Of a DNA stretch of 46,707 bases, positions 10,380 through 22,045 are shown piece by piece. Positions within the stretch are counted from its first letter, which is position 1. Each line of letters starts with the position of its first letter. Made by a program: the position numbers and the translations under genes. The DNA is taken from NCBI GenBank assembly GCA_038093975.1, contig JBBPTG010000192.1:1-46707 (forward strand), written 5' to 3'. The notes under the pieces are model-generated. The model saw only the letters and a program-made list of their open reading frames with translations. It was not told the origin of the DNA and made no database searches. The stretch is from Chalciporus piperatus. Its lineage: Eukaryota > Basidiomycota > Agaricomycetes > Boletales > Boletaceae.

Positions 10380-11313
10380 GAACGTGTAGTATTTACGATT
10401 ATTGTTACGGTTGTACAGAATGTCACTGTCTAGATATTTTGCTCACATATAGAAGCCCACCTGTATTGCAGCCTTGGAACGTAACATAGGGAGGTTAAGT
10501 AAGGCGAGGGACGAGCCTCACGTATTGCAGGTGTTCATCATGACTCTTGCTTCATCGATTAGAGGACAAACTACCGCTACTAGAATCATCTAAATAGCTT
10601 CGGATCCCAGCGAACTTGCACTAGTATTGATATTGAAGTTGGCATTGCGTACATGCTAGACTGTTCGAGGTTAGCATCTGCAAAGCAGCAGACGGGTAAA
10701 TGTTATCGCTTGACAAGGACTCGGATTCAAGTTGAACCAGAACCGAAAACCCTCTCCCCACTTCATGGGAGTCGGGGATCCCCATTTACGGCTAAGTTTG
10801 CAAATCAAGTTGAGCGGCCGTCCGAATTTTACAGCTGTACTTCGATCAAATCACTCAAGGAAACAACTCTGCAAAGTCTGATGTTATGTGCGAGTAGTCT
10901 AAAATATCATTCGTTCGAAGTTCGAACAAATCCCAACCCTTCAGCCCTTGGCATGAACCTTGAACGGAAGCTCAGTTTAGCGTTCGAGAAAATCTCCAAA
11001 GAACAGAGCTGATCCTTCAAAATTTTCGAAGACCACCGTTTGCCCGTGCCATAGTCCACAAGAAAGCCTTCATCGAATCGGTTGGATTCGACGATCTAAC
11101 CTGCATTGGAAAACCACTGATGGGCCACCTTGCCTGCCCAGTCACCTTCGCGAGAGTAGCAGGTAACTATAATCGTTTGAAAAAACTGTGCACACCATGT
11201 GTCAGTAATTTCATTTCATACGTGTGATAAGCAGAAATGCTAGCGCCTAATGTACAACAGCCTCTTCAATGAATACACCCGCCGGTACTCCAAGAAAGAC
11301 GATGGCAATACCC
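10380..11313. other. Convergent intergenic stretch
   Basis: It lies between the 3' ends of the methyltransferase and the carotenoid oxygenase. A plus-strand frame at 10653-11012 (119 codons) has no recognisable motif and an unusual composition for a conserved protein. I do not call it a gene. Confidence 0.5.
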
Positions 11314-13029
11314 TCAGATGTCAATACCAGGCGCATTAGTAACAGACTGTGAGTGATAAATACCGTGGAATCCGAATGCAACAACACAATCCATGCTCGC
11401 CCTCCCCACCTCCTTCATACTCTTTGCATCCAGGACCAACAAATAACTCGTCTCTGTGAACCCATCGAGTACGATGCTCAGCAACACACCGTCGTCCTCC
11501 GCCGTACCATTGGGGTTGGGAACGAAGATGGGCTCGCTAGGATTGTGCCCCTGCACGGACCAATACGTTGGCGTATGCATCTCCATGTCATACTTGACGA
11601 TACCGTCAAAGAAAGTGCAGAGGTCGCGATCACTGAGACCATAAATGTACCTTGATCGCTTGGTGAGGAAACGGGGGTTGATGACAGGGAGGTCGCAAGA
11701 GTGGTTGTGTTCTGCGGTGTGCAGGGTGAGAGCTTTGCGTGGCTTCGAGAGGACTGCGGCGTTCACAGCGGGTAACCTCCAGCGTCGCAAGAACATGTCG
11801 CAGCTTCTGCGCTTCTCGCCTGCATAGTTGAGCGAGCCAGGAGAGGTGGACTTGAGGTTGTAATAGTAGAAGCGTTTGAGGATGTCGAGGTTGTTATAGA
11901 TCGAGAGGTCAGCTACGATGTCGATCTGTGACGGATCTGTGGGGGATGTCTCTTCCCAGGCGTTGACGGTGTGAAAACAGAAGAATGGGTCGCATTTGTA
12001 CTTGGCAACAACACCCTTCCCATGCTTGCGGTCAATGATGTACCACAAAGCTTTCTTCGACCGGTCGAAGGGGGCGAGAGCATCAACCATGTTCATCTCC
12101 CACAAGAGCTTGGCCCCTCCCCACGAATACTGACCGCTCCAAACACAGAGAACGAAGTAGTTCTCCGTGATCAGCGAAGAGTGCAAGTAGGCAGCCGGTG
12201 CATCCGTAATCGTCGCCAGGATATCCGTCTTTCCCGTGGCGGCGGATACACGGAAGATCTTGTAAGTTGGCTTTTTTCCAAGAGCGAGGTTGTAGTTGAA
12301 GACGTCGCCCGTGGCTGGATCTGATTTGGCGTGAGCAGCAGAGAAGATACCGGTGAGTTCAGGATGGAGGACTGTCTGTGAGGCAAGACCCAGGGGCTCG
12401 AGTGTGACAGGGTCAATTTCGCGGAGCTGAGAAGCATCTGTCTTGACCCAAAGAGACTGGATACCAGATGCGTGACCGCCCTTCTTCCCCCCGCTCGTAT
12501 CTACATCCCTGAGGCCCGGCGGGTTCACAGAGATCGTGACCCCAATGTTGCTCTCTGGTGGCGGCCTTTCCTCTGGGACGAACATAGCCATGACCTTCTT
12601 GAAGAAGCTGACACAGGGGTCGCGCTTCTGGCCAAAGCTAAAATCGGCCATCTTGCCAGTCTTTTTAAGGTCCTCGATTATCGGATCGACGCTCAGACGA
12701 GAATTGTAGATAACTCGCGTGGATGAGCCGGATTGGATGATCTGGAAGCGGTGATTCTGCGAGAAACCATCGAACCAGTGGTCGATAGAAAATGTAGTGC
12801 CTTTGTCGGTTTTCACTTGGTGTCCCCCAGGACCCGTTCGGTACAGGGTACCTGAGACATAAGGTGGGATGGTTCCGGAGACGTTGAGCTCTACGGGCTC
12901 TCTCTCCTCGTGAATGACGTCAAACTGCAACATACGGCCACTGAGCACGTCGTACGTGATTGAAGATGGCCAACTCACCCCAGCGTCATTTGGCCAGTTG
13001 TTGAACGGCTTGAGAGGCGTGTTTGTCAT
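11314..13029 (-). CDS. Carotenoid cleavage dioxygenase (carotenoid oxygenase family)
   Basis: Read from ATG 13029 to stop 11314, 571 residues in one exon. The four iron-binding histidines of the beta-propeller are all in expected settings: H233 (AAHAKSDP), H283 (YLHSSLI), H353 (CFHTVNAWEE) and H555 (FGFHG). The N-terminal GTLYRTGPGG and HWFDGFSQNHRF motifs are also typical. The family cleaves a double bond of a carotenoid or apocarotenoid with O2 to give aldehydes or ketones; the exact substrate cannot be read from sequence. The last 14 residues after FGFHG are doubtful: a GT with a TTACTAAT branch site and an AG follow, so a 51-base terminal intron (about 11,340-11,290) with a different short tail is possible. 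Basidiomycete relatives normally end soon after GFHG. Confidence 0.9.
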   Translation of the reverse strand: MTNTPLKPFNNWPNDAGVSWPSSITYDVLSGRMLQFDVIHEEREPVELNVSGTIPPYVSGTLYRTGPGGHQVKTDKGTTFSIDHWFDGFSQNHRFQIIQSGSSTRVIYNSRLSVDPIIEDLKKTGKMADFSFGQKRDPCVSFFKKVMAMFVPEERPPPESNIGVTISVNPPGLRDVDTSGGKKGGHASGIQSLWVKTDASQLREIDPVTLEPLGLASQTVLHPELTGIFSAAHAKSDPATGDVFNYNLALGKKPTYKIFRVSAATGKTDILATITDAPAAYLHSSLITENYFVLCVWSGQYSWGGAKLLWEMNMVDALAPFDRSKKALWYIIDRKHGKGVVAKYKCDPFFCFHTVNAWEETSPTDPSQIDIVADLSIYNNLDILKRFYYYNLKSTSPGSLNYAGEKRRSCDMFLRRWRLPAVNAAVLSKPRKALTLHTAEHNHSCDLPVINPRFLTKRSRYIYGLSDRDLCTFFDGIVKYDMEMHTPTYWSVQGHNPSEPIFVPNPNGTAEDDGVLLSIVLDGFTETSYLLVLDAKSMKEVGRASMDCVVAFGFHGIYHSQSVTNAPGIDI

Positions 13030-14023
13030 TTTTCAGGTGAAGGATATGAACGTCTCGTCGATGTGAACAATTCGTGATTGCGTGAAGCTTTATAGCCGCG
13101 TCAAAACAAGGTTAGCTTTAACATATCGGGCTAGTACAAACGAAACTTGAACGTACTCAGCGAGTCCGCAGTCATTTCACCAATAGAGTCTAGTCTCGAG
13201 TCTCGCAATTTCCGAGTCGCTCCGAGGGTCACCGGAACGTGTTACCGCAATGTGTTGCCATACCATCATGATTGATGACATGCTTGCATCGTGCTTAGAA
13301 GGGCTCTTGTCCCGAAGTTGTAGATGAGAGTGTGAAAGTTGAGAGCACGAGGGCGTCGAACAGGTTGTCGAGTGAACGGACGAGCCGAGGAAATGACAAT
13401 GCAATGGAACGAGGGCGTGACAGAAGGTGAACTTGAAGGCTCTCGATGGTTGAGAGGGTGCACGCAAAGGCGTACAATTGAATGGGCTATGGGCAATGGG
13501 CAACAAGGAACGAAGTGACGAGGGAGGTGAAAACGATAACACACAGGGTGAGAGGGTGAATCAGATTGATACATACGGGCGATATCGATAGTCCTGCCAG
13601 GTGACATTGGACAGCACAATCCATCGGGACGCGAATCAGAATGAACGCGGCCGGATCTCCCAAAACCAGTAGCCGAATACTACTATAATACCTAGTGGAT
13701 GGTGAATGACTGGCTTCATCCCGACTCTGAGACTAACTATAATCGCGGAAGGAAAGAGATTTTAGGAAGGTCGATCCGTCAAGAAGGTATTACATAAGCT
13801 ACGTAACTCGTGAGCCCAAGCTAGGTACGATCCATTTGTTCTAACCACCTCTGTGGTCCTCTGTATCAACCTCTTGATGATAACCTTGCTCGAGGATGGC
13901 ACGGGCCTTGACCCTCTTGCCATCTGGCGAGGATAATCCTAATTAATATCACGAACTTAGACGTGATCAACATTGCGTCGCGCATTTGATCCAACGCGAG
14001 ATCGAGGGGATAACTGGCACAAA

Positions 14024-14048
14024 TGGTGACCTCCGGTGGAGGTCACCA
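14024..14048. repeat. Perfect inverted repeat, 11-bp arms, 3-base loop
   Basis: TGGTGACCTCC at 14024-14034 is followed by GGT and then the exact reverse complement at 14038-14048. It lies nine bases before the heptamer repeat and about 375 bases past the 3' end of the minus-strand FMN dehydrogenase. Confidence 0.85.
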
Positions 14049-14056
14049 GATCGCTC

Positions 14057-14084
14057 TGAAGCTTGAAGCTTGAAGCTTGAAGTC
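14057..14084. repeat. Heptamer tandem repeat (TGAAGCT)3 plus a partial copy
   Basis: TGAAGCT occurs at 14057-14063, 14064-14070 and 14071-14077, followed by TGAAGTC at 14078-14084. It is a short microsatellite-like array in non-coding DNA. Confidence 0.85.
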
Positions 14085-14420
14085 TCTATTGAGCTCTCCA
14101 TCCGAGGGGCGCGAAGCAACAGATGTTACGTTTCACAGAGGTGCGAGGCGCCTCAATCCTTGTCTGTGCGTGTATTTTGTGCCTCAGTAGCCTTACCGCG
14201 AGGACCTTTCCTAATTAAAGAGTGTTCGAATTATTCTTTCCGAGTCCACACTGCTATTCTCGACAATGATTATTACAGGCGCAGGGGTTCCCGGACAGCC
14301 ATCCAGCGTGATATGTTTATCAACTCGAAGCGGAAGGAACCAAAATGCACCATGTGCTAGAAGTAACGTTTGGGTAAATACATACATATACATGGATGCT
14401 GAAACAGAAACTGAGGATCA

Positions 14421-16121
14421 CTACAACTTGTACTCCAACCTCATCAAGATCTCATCCTTCTTCCCAATGATCTCCTTGATATCGCTGTAGCCAGTCAGAC
14501 CCATCGTGATATGCAAGTCGCAAATAGTCTGCTTCAATATTTGTTCCACACCTTCCTGTCCTGCGATGGCGAGACCATACATGAACGGACGTGCGACTGC
14601 ATGAATGGAAGGGTACTAATATAAGCATTGTGCGAGAAGGGTTAGAGGATCATAGAACTGACTGAGAACGCCTTGGGCACCGATAGCCAGGGCCTTGATG
14701 ATATCGCCTCCGGTACGGATACCCGAATCAAAGAGAACGGTCAACTTTCCAGACCGTTGTGCCGCGCGAACTTTGCGTGATCTCATGATTTTATCGAGCG
14801 CGTCTATGGAGCCTATGGCACCGTCGACCTGGCGACCACCTACTAACGTTTCGATGTCAGGTTCGACAGTGTATATGTCGGCGCGCACCATGGTTCGATA
14901 CGATGATTCCATCAATTCCGTGTGCAATCGCCTTCTCTGCGTCCTGCGCGACAGCATCATGTCAACGGGATACAGAGCAATCCACATTCGTGACACTCAC
15001 AGAAACCCGTTGAATACCCTTGAGGACAATAGGCCCATCCCAATTGTCCCTGATAAACTTCAAATCTTCCCATGTCCTGAACACACCCGAATTCGTCTCG
15101 CCCAGCCACTCTTTCCCTAACAACATGTTCTGCATCGCCTGTGCATCCCTGTTTCCAAGTGCAGCTTCCCTTATTTTTTCAGGCTCGAAGGGGAATGCAG
15201 GGGTCTCTCCGTGACGAGGCTCAAGACCGTACCGCTTCATGAAGACAGGGTCAGACGTTCCAACTTGTATGCCAATTCCGTATGCGAAAGGAAGATAGGC
15301 AGTCTCGATGTCGTGAGGACGCCATCCGAGGATCATGGTATCTAATGTAATAACGAGAGCCGTGAACCCATTTGCTTTGGCTCGTTTCAATAGCGAGAGC
15401 GCGACATCCTCGGTCCGGGGCCTAATCAATACCGAAAGCAATGACTGGTCCGCGAAGAAAAGACTAATAAAGAAGGCTGCTCACCAATATAGTTGGTACC
15501 ATCTTTGACCGTTTGGACCATTGGCTTTCGCAACTTCTTCGATAGACCGCGAGGATGCAGTACTCATGATGTAGGGAACACCAACGTTCCCCGCGGCTCG
15601 GGCAGTCGCAAGTTCTCCGTCAGCATGCAAAATACCTTGCACACCAACCGGAGCAACAAATAAAGGAGATGGGTATTTCACTCCAAAGATGGTCGTCTAG
15701 CAGATAAACACCACACGTCAGAGGGGGAGCGAACAGCCATTTGGCTTCCATAACAAAAGGAACCTACCTCCAACTTTCGGTTCGTCGCACCAACGAGCAT
15801 GCGAGGAACGATCTTCCAGTTGTCCAACGCCTTTCTATTCGCCACATCTGTTGCGCATGTTCCAGCACTTCCAAAGGTATACATGTACGCCGCTGTCATG
15901 GTTCGACGCGAGGCACATACGGGGTCGCGACGACTCCGATCAGTCCTCATTAACGCAAGTGATCTCGTCCGAAACTCACGCAAATGATCTTTAATGGCCT
16001 CCTTCGCTTTTTCTTCAATTTCTTTGACGTTCACCGTGCCCAAGACAGGCGGATGACCCTGCGTGTAGATATCCATCAAGAACTGGGTCCATTTGTCTGG
16101 AAGAGGAGGTTGAGGCGACAT
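14421..16121 (-). CDS. FMN-dependent alpha-hydroxy-acid dehydrogenase (L-lactate dehydrogenase / glycolate oxidase family)
   Basis: Model: complement of 14421-14596, 14663-14839, 14889-14943, 15001-15421, 15485-15696, 15768-15892 and 15980-16121; 435 residues, all phases agree. It is a TIM-barrel flavoenzyme oxidising an L-2-hydroxy acid to a 2-oxo acid. Family signatures: AYMYTFGSAGTC near the start, PLFVAPVGVQGILH, PYIMSTASSRSIEEV, WYQLYW, LVITLDTMILGWR, VLKGIQ, IIVSNHGGRQVDG containing the catalytic His, and the FMN-phosphate loop DSGIRTGGDIIKALAIGA followed by RPFMYGLAIAGQEGVEQIL. The cytochrome b5 domain and mitochondrial presequence of yeast Cyb2 are absent, so electrons probably go to O2 or another acceptor. 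Acceptor choice at 14840 (TAG) is set by the restored HGGRQ motif, split by an intron. Confidence 0.92.
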
Positions 16122-16707
16122 GCTTGGCTACAGTTATAATTCTGCTGGGTAACGCGTTCTATCTCGGGGAGTTGTGAAAAAGTTCGACTGTGTGAGTCAA
16201 CTAGAACGAAACAACAAGACTGCGTGTGTGGGCTTTTAAAGCCTGAGAACGCCTCCATGATATTCCGGGGTAACGGAAGGTCTGTCAATGTCTGTCCCAC
16301 ATGATGAGATCCTTCCTGCCGCGGACTTGGAAATATAACTCGTCAGGTGTTTATGCACTCACGAGAGCAAGTGGATCGCTAACATTATGCCATGTCTCCT
16401 TGGTAAACATGAATATTTGAATGCCCTTCAGGTCACGATTGGCATATGACAATTGCAATGAATGTGCTGCACAGGATAACTCACTAGCACTGCTTTGCAG
16501 ATATAGGAAATCATTAATCAGGGTTAATCCAAAGGCCGTACTGGAGAGAGATCTCCTCTTCTGATCAAGAGTCATTCGCGTCCAATCAAACTCCCTAAAA
16601 TGCCCTAGATATGCAAAAAGAGGTATATACAGATGTCAAATAAATCCACCACGTAAAACACAAATATCCAAAACCAACCTCTCCCACCCTCAGTCAACCA
16701 TCTACGA
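16122..16707. other. Intergenic stretch
   Basis: It holds the promoter of the FMN dehydrogenase and the 3' side of the SUN-protein gene. I see no coding signal on either strand. Confidence 0.5.
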
Positions 16708-19546
16708 TCAGCCAAACCCGTCCGGCGAATTCAGCACCACCACACCCTCAGAAGCAACCTGTTCCGAAACCCCATCCGAACCTTCACCTTCAACATCCGT
16801 ATCGATCCACGCGTCCCCGTCCGTGCTTTCCTCCGTTTGATTTTGACGACGCTTTGTCACAAGAGGGGTGAGCGGTCGACGGAGTCCCCCCCACGTCGTA
16901 TGTGAGTTTAAAGTGTTCAACGGGGTGCTCCAGGATTTGGACAGAGGAGCAGTGAAGACGTCCTCCAACGACGCGTCGTTCTCTTGGTCCCTGTACTTCT
17001 CGGAACGGTTCGTGCTCGCGCTACCTCGTCGCTCACGGATTACTTTGATATCGTGGAGGTGAGCTGTCCGTGCCCAGCGTTTCGCAGATCGTGCGTTGTG
17101 ATGCCCGGAGGTAGAGGACGAATGGGATCTTGCAATGGGCTCCGCACGGGGAAGGGTTTGCGGATCCATCAAGTGGGACGGACGAGGTTTCGTAGGTGTC
17201 CGTAAGAATGAGGGAGCCGTTGAACGCTTGTGGGGGTGCGAGTGAGAGTGAGAGTGAGAGTAGGAATGAGATGACGCGGGTAGAGCCGGCCTAATAGGCT
17301 TTGGCGGGGCTTGGAGACTGAAGGTCATCGTGTTTGACTCTGCTTTCGGATCTCGGAATGGGAAGGTCAACGGGACATCGATACCTGGTCCCTCTTTCAG
17401 CGTATGCTTCGGACAGGGAGAAATGTACCTTACCAGAAGCCTTCTCGACTTTGGTAACTTCGATCTGCTCGATTGGGCTACGGCTTCGTCGCCCAAGCGG
17501 GTTCCATCCATCCGCACTCCCAAAGCTCATGTTACGAACCCCCCATTCGCGCGTAGAACGGTGCAATGTTGCTGGAGGGTGCTGCGCCGAGGGAGCTCCA
17601 CGGGTGATACCAATGAAAACAAGCACCGCTAGCAGTAGACATAGCTGAGCGATGCCTAGACGTTTCTCAAGTATGACCTGCGCTGCATGAGTACTTCATA
17701 TCCCGATATAAACGAGCGCTCACCTCATCAGAGAGATAGTTGACACGTGACAGAAGCTCCCCGTGTTCAAGTTCTAATCGCAGCCTTTGTCGTTCCCATT
17801 CGTGAACAGTACGCTGATACATTTGCGCCTGCATTCGAGTCTCAATTGGGTGTGGCGGATCAATGTTTGATCCATCTTGAAGTCAAAGGCAAACAAACTT
17901 ACAATGCTTTCGAGTCTTCCAACTTCCTCGCTCAACTTCCTCAGCACATCCCGTACACCAGCTGTTTGTTCTTCTACATAGCGGGCGTATAGGGTATGGT
18001 TTGCTTCGAGAAGAGTTAAACGGTTCATGATCGTTCGATAGATAGACTCGCCACCACCCTGGATGGGTGGTAGCGCGTGGGCGGACGGTTGCTGGACGTG
18101 GGGCGGTGTCGAAGGAGCGTTTGCATGTTGAGATGGCGTTATAACCACCTGTGTTTCGGTGTCCGAGGAATGCGAAGAAGCCTCACCAGGAGAGGACGCG
18201 GGCGAAGCAGACGGAGATAGAGAGGAAAACGATCCGAGTGCCGAGATTGCCTCAGTGACAGAGGTCGCTCCTGTGGCCGTCGTCGACAATGTATATTGTT
18301 CCATGTCAACAGCGCCGATTATCTGCGGAGATTCTCCGCGAGCGGACACTGCGGACGACCGTTTCTGAGACTGGGAAGTGGACGGTGGGTTTCTGGACGA
18401 ATCCGTCGATTTGGCAGACTGTGATGTGGAGTTCGAGTGGGTACGGCCGGTTTCGGACTCGGTTGATGAGACGTTTATGTGGTTCGTGGATGATACTTTG
18501 GGAGTTGAGCCATCAGCTGCAGTTGGCTGTTCAGCGATCAAACCATGTCGCACAGCAGAGTCCTTCAACCGTGCACGACTCTCAGCTTCCCATACATCCC
18601 ACTTCCATTCTTCCAGATGTGTGAGGCCGTATACCCTAAGCAAAGAGACGGGGCAATAATACTCGTGCCCATAATGTGAATGGAAATCGATCCGGATGTA
18701 TCGGTAGAAATCGCGCAGCGATGTTGGTGGATGGAAAGACTGTTCAAAATTTCGGTATATATTACCCCGAACTCAGTACAAACCACGCACCTGTACGCCT
18801 CGAACGTTCTTTGCACGATAGGTCCCAGCAGGAATCCACCCCTCGTTCGTCGCAGTGTACGTCTTCGCCACGCTCACCGAGATATCTTTGAACACCCCAC
18901 TGAAGAACTCGAAGTTTGCCATTTGAACCGTATCGATTCTGATGTCGTCACAGAGCTCCACCACCACGAATTGTCTCTCCGTGTTGCACGGAGAAAGCAT
19001 GTACTTGTCTTTCTTGGATGAAAGAATAGACGAGGCTTGCTTGGCAGACTTGTGAGACAAATGAACTCGGGCGGAGCAATCCATATCGGCGTAGTTAAAC
19101 CTGTCCGTTATTGGTACCCGGAAGTGAGGCGGTAACGCGTCTTCAAAGTACAGGTCGGGAGCATGCGTGTCCAATGGAGGTGTTTCAGAGTGTTGCACGG
19201 TGTTCTTGCTTGTAGCATCGCCATCGGGGACCTCTGCGTTGGCTTTCATGGGTAGGCTTTGCGACTCTGTCTGCACCTTTTTCGACTTCCACTCCTCGAA
19301 TGTCAAAAGAACGTCTTCCGGTCCGTCTAGGGTGTCGACCGTCGGCAATGGTTTCAAGCAGCATATTGGAGGTTCTGGTTGGCGGGCTCGATGTACGACC
19401 ACGACGGCACGGAATGGGTCATTGAATGATCTTTGAGTCGGTGGGTTTGAAGTTGAGAGTGCTGGCGAAGAAACTAACAGCAACGTCAATGCCAGCAACG
19501 CCTTGGGCAAAGACAAGAAGGACATCATCAACTCTCCGAACTCCAA
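16708..19546 (-). CDS. SUN-domain membrane protein of the Slp1/SUCO type
   Basis: Model: complement of 16708-17384, 17434-17677, 17724-17840, 17903-18739 and 18791-19546; 876 residues, all phases agree. The start MEFGELMMSFLSLPKALL and the following hydrophobic run form a signal peptide. LTFEEWKSKK follows, a motif of the Slp1/SUCO branch. The SUN domain spans roughly residues 145-290: YADMDCSARVH, CNTERQFVVVELCDDIRID, NFEFFSGVFKDISV, and after the intron the RYIRIDFHSHYG and LLRVYGLTHLEEWKWD blocks. A long Ser/Thr-rich linker precedes a coiled coil (about 500-570) and one membrane segment (about 577-595). The C-terminal tail is basic and Ser-rich with five SH dipeptides in a row. This order predicts an ER/nuclear-envelope protein with a luminal SUN domain, involved in ER quality control or nuclear anchoring. 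The acceptor of the last intron could be 17394 instead of 17385. Confidence 0.9.
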
Positions 19547-20958
19547 GACCCTACGAGGAGAAGAAGAAGTGTACTCTCATGAGCAGAGGATAGTTCGTGG
19601 ATGGACACGTCAACAGAAATGGAGTCGGACAGAGCGTACTCAGGGCACAATTTGCTAATCTTGGAGAGCGCGGGAATACCGCCGCAACTTTGTCTTGACC
19701 ACCACCCAAAGTAACTTATCACTGCTTGGAATGCGACGAGGTAAAATGTGCTTCGAACAGATCAGTTGATCACCCCAATACTCTTTCCCGCTCACAGGAC
19801 CCAGGTGCAGGAGTAACTGTCTTCCCACCCAAACGGGCACCTCACGTTGTCGTGAATGCAATGGCTTACTATGTATCAGTGTACGATCTCTATTTCGGGG
19901 GTCTGCCCACATCTGTGATAGCTTCTTTCCCGAGTTTCTGGGTTATTACTGTCAACCACCAACAATCGATTTGATATGGATTGCTCTGGTGAGTTTCATT
20001 TGCACTCAAATATGTGATTTTCTGTTCGCAGGCCATGTTTCATATACGACCTTGCATCGTCGTCTGCCAACGTTGAAGCGCTCGCGCTGATTGATAAAGT
20101 ATGGCGATTGCTGACGCCAAGAAAAATAGATATCAAGGTAGCCCAACGATGAGTTTCCGCAAATTCTTCGACGTTGGCGTTCCATTTTCCTTCTCAGAGC
20201 TGGGAGAGCTTGGTTCAGTAGCATTAATAGCAAGCCTTGAGGCTTGAAAGCTTGAGGGCCAGATCCGCACTGCACGGACCCAAGTTGGTTGACTGATATA
20301 AATATCGCCCTCTCGCAGTACCTCATTGGGTGGAGTAACTTACACAGCCAAGCGTATGTGAGAGCCTCCGGTCTGGCTTAGAGATCTTATTTGACTCACC
20401 AGCAGCTCGCCCAATTACTATTGGGTGGTGCATTGATGTCATCTTTCCATTCCCTCTGATCACTATGCAGATAACCCCCAAAATCGGAATCGGAAGAAAT
20501 GGAAGCTCTCCAATGACTTTGGGAATCTGTTGAGTCACGGGAAACCTTCCAAGCCAGCATCTCTGTTGATATTTTCTCCAATTGTAGTGGCGTGACTCAT
20601 TGTAACCACCTGTAGCCAATCACGCAGCTCTCTGAGCTGGGGTTGGGCATAATCGCCTCGTGGTAGAACCGTGCTGCACGCGCCACGATCACGGCAGAAC
20701 CCACACCAAGTCACCAACTGCCAGTGCCTTGCTCGTTCGCCCTCGCCAATAAACGCTTTCGATCCGATTCAGACTGACTGCGAACATCTTGAACCATTGT
20801 TCTGGACCACGAGTCAGTAGGAAGCCCAATTACAGTTGTCCCCCAGACCAGCGCGCGAACAGATCGATCGTATTCATTTGGCCAAGATACATTACAGAAC
20901 ATGGTGAGAGTTGAATCTCACAATACATTCAAGCGGACAATCAAGATACCGACACCCT
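19547..20958. other. Gene-poor stretch with SUN-gene promoter
   Basis: No recognisable gene in 1.4 kb. Minus-strand frames around 19,655-19,912, 20,006-20,326 and 20,323-20,619 show no family motif. The last 110 bases before the first trefoil-like gene belong to the outer edge of the large inverted repeat. Confidence 0.5.
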
Positions 20959-22045
20959 TTAAATCGAGGACACCTCAAGAACCCAGTATTGGGTCGAAGC
21001 TTGCGACCCCCCGAGCTTGCTCACGAGTTTCATCTTCAAGGGAGGAACGGTCCGACGTCAGATCACAGTCTGCGCTGATAATGACGTATGCCAATGGCAC
21101 TTACCGTGGTGGGGGACTGGCTGCTGTTGAGGGTCCAGTAGTATGATTGACCGGTTTTCGCGTCGATCTGGTAGATCCTGTCATGAGAGCCTGAGTGAGC
21201 ATCGCACGCCTGTTTGGAACGACGTCCTCGTACAAGTATGCATTGGGGAACAACGGCAATCCCACGGGTTCCAGCGTCCACCCAATGGTCGCGTATTGGG
21301 TCTCGTCGCTCAGGACGACAGTCGAATTCGACTAGGAAATCACGGATCGAATCAGAGTTCGCAACTCGAACTGGCGTATGGGGAGAGGGCGAACTCACAT
21401 CAAGTGAAACCGTCGGGTCATTGATGGCGCGGAAGGTTCCCATCGTGATAGAGTAATCTCCAGTCGTGGTGTCTTTCACCACAGAGAAAGTCTACGGGGG
21501 ATGTTATTATGAAAATTCACGCGAGAGGGAAGATGAGATCGCTGACCTGTGTGGCGTTTTTGAACGAATATGTGTAGCCCTCTTCAGCGGAACCATTGCC
21601 GACAGACTGGACGCCTGCGTAGGTTTTCTGGGCGACGTTTCGGATGTAGTACGTGGTAGAGGTCATTGTGAAGAGTCTTGAGAGGCGAGAGAGGTGGGGG
21701 ATGTGTTGCTGAATGAGCAGGAGACCCTGTATCTCTTATACTCCTCTCGTGCGCTTCTCATGGTCACTGAAAGCACAGGTAAACGGAATTCATGACCCTG
21801 GGGAATGATAGTCATGTGGTTCTGCTGCGGCCGCCCAGGTGCACTGTCAGACAGGATGCTTGGAAGCATCCCAGATCAAGCCTCCGGGAGTGTGCTCCCC
21901 CGGTGATGATCTCGATCGACCACCTATGCTGGAAAGAACAAACAATACGTCGAACATGGGCGCTGCGGTGGGCGGTGTTTCACCGGGGATCTGATGTACC
22001 GGATTCTAGAATGGTTGCGATTCAATGCGAGCGTAAATCGGTCAG
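20850..22045. repeat. Left arm of a ~1.2 kb imperfect inverted repeat
   Basis: This arm reads, on the opposite strand, almost base for base like 24,650-25,845. It includes the whole of trefoil-like copy 1, its promoter, about 100 bases past its stop and about 380 bases upstream of its ATG. The outer boundary is sharp: both arms agree through a TGTATCTTGGCCAAATGAAT word and then diverge. The two arms face each other across about 2.6 kb containing copy 3. Confidence 0.85.
20959..21666 (-). CDS. Trefoil-like small protein, copy 1
   Basis: Model: complement of 20959-21033, 21105-21177, 21234-21331, 21399-21491 and 21547-21666; 152 residues with matching phases. It starts TYYIRNVAQKTYAGV, then GDYSITMGTF, STVVLSDE, IGWTLEPV, YQIDAKTGQSYYWTL, and ends STQYWVLEV. 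These regularly spaced aromatic strand motifs resemble beta-trefoil proteins such as mushroom mycocypin-type protease inhibitors or ricin-B-like lectins. I infer this from pattern only and did not recognise a named family. There is no cysteine, signal peptide or membrane segment, so it is probably cytosolic. A TATA-like GTATAAG lies about 70 bases upstream (about 21,737-21,742, minus strand). It differs from copy 2 at few positions. Confidence 0.85.

Larger units (their letters stand above)
13030..14420. other. Gene-poor stretch with promoter of the carotenoid oxygenase
   Basis: No conserved coding sequence is visible on either strand in 1.4 kb. Minus-strand frames at 13177-13619 are proline/serine/histidine-rich and look like chance frames. 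The stretch holds the 11-bp perfect hairpin and the heptamer repeat listed separately. Confidence 0.5.

Noticed and set aside
10653..11012. 119-codon plus-strand frame
   Set aside because: No motif, no intron structure and no family resemblance; likely chance in AT-balanced DNA.
13177..13619. Overlapping minus-strand frames rich in Ser, Pro and His
   Set aside because: Composition comes from a purine-rich strand and there is no conserved pattern.
9204..19546. Firm call of a secondary-metabolite gene cluster
   Set aside because: No core synthase, P450, transporter or regulator is present, and the SUN-domain gene next door is housekeeping.
20006..20619. Possible small gene before the SUN-protein promoter on the minus strand
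   Set aside because: Frames can be strung together but show no recognisable motif or consistent splice sites.
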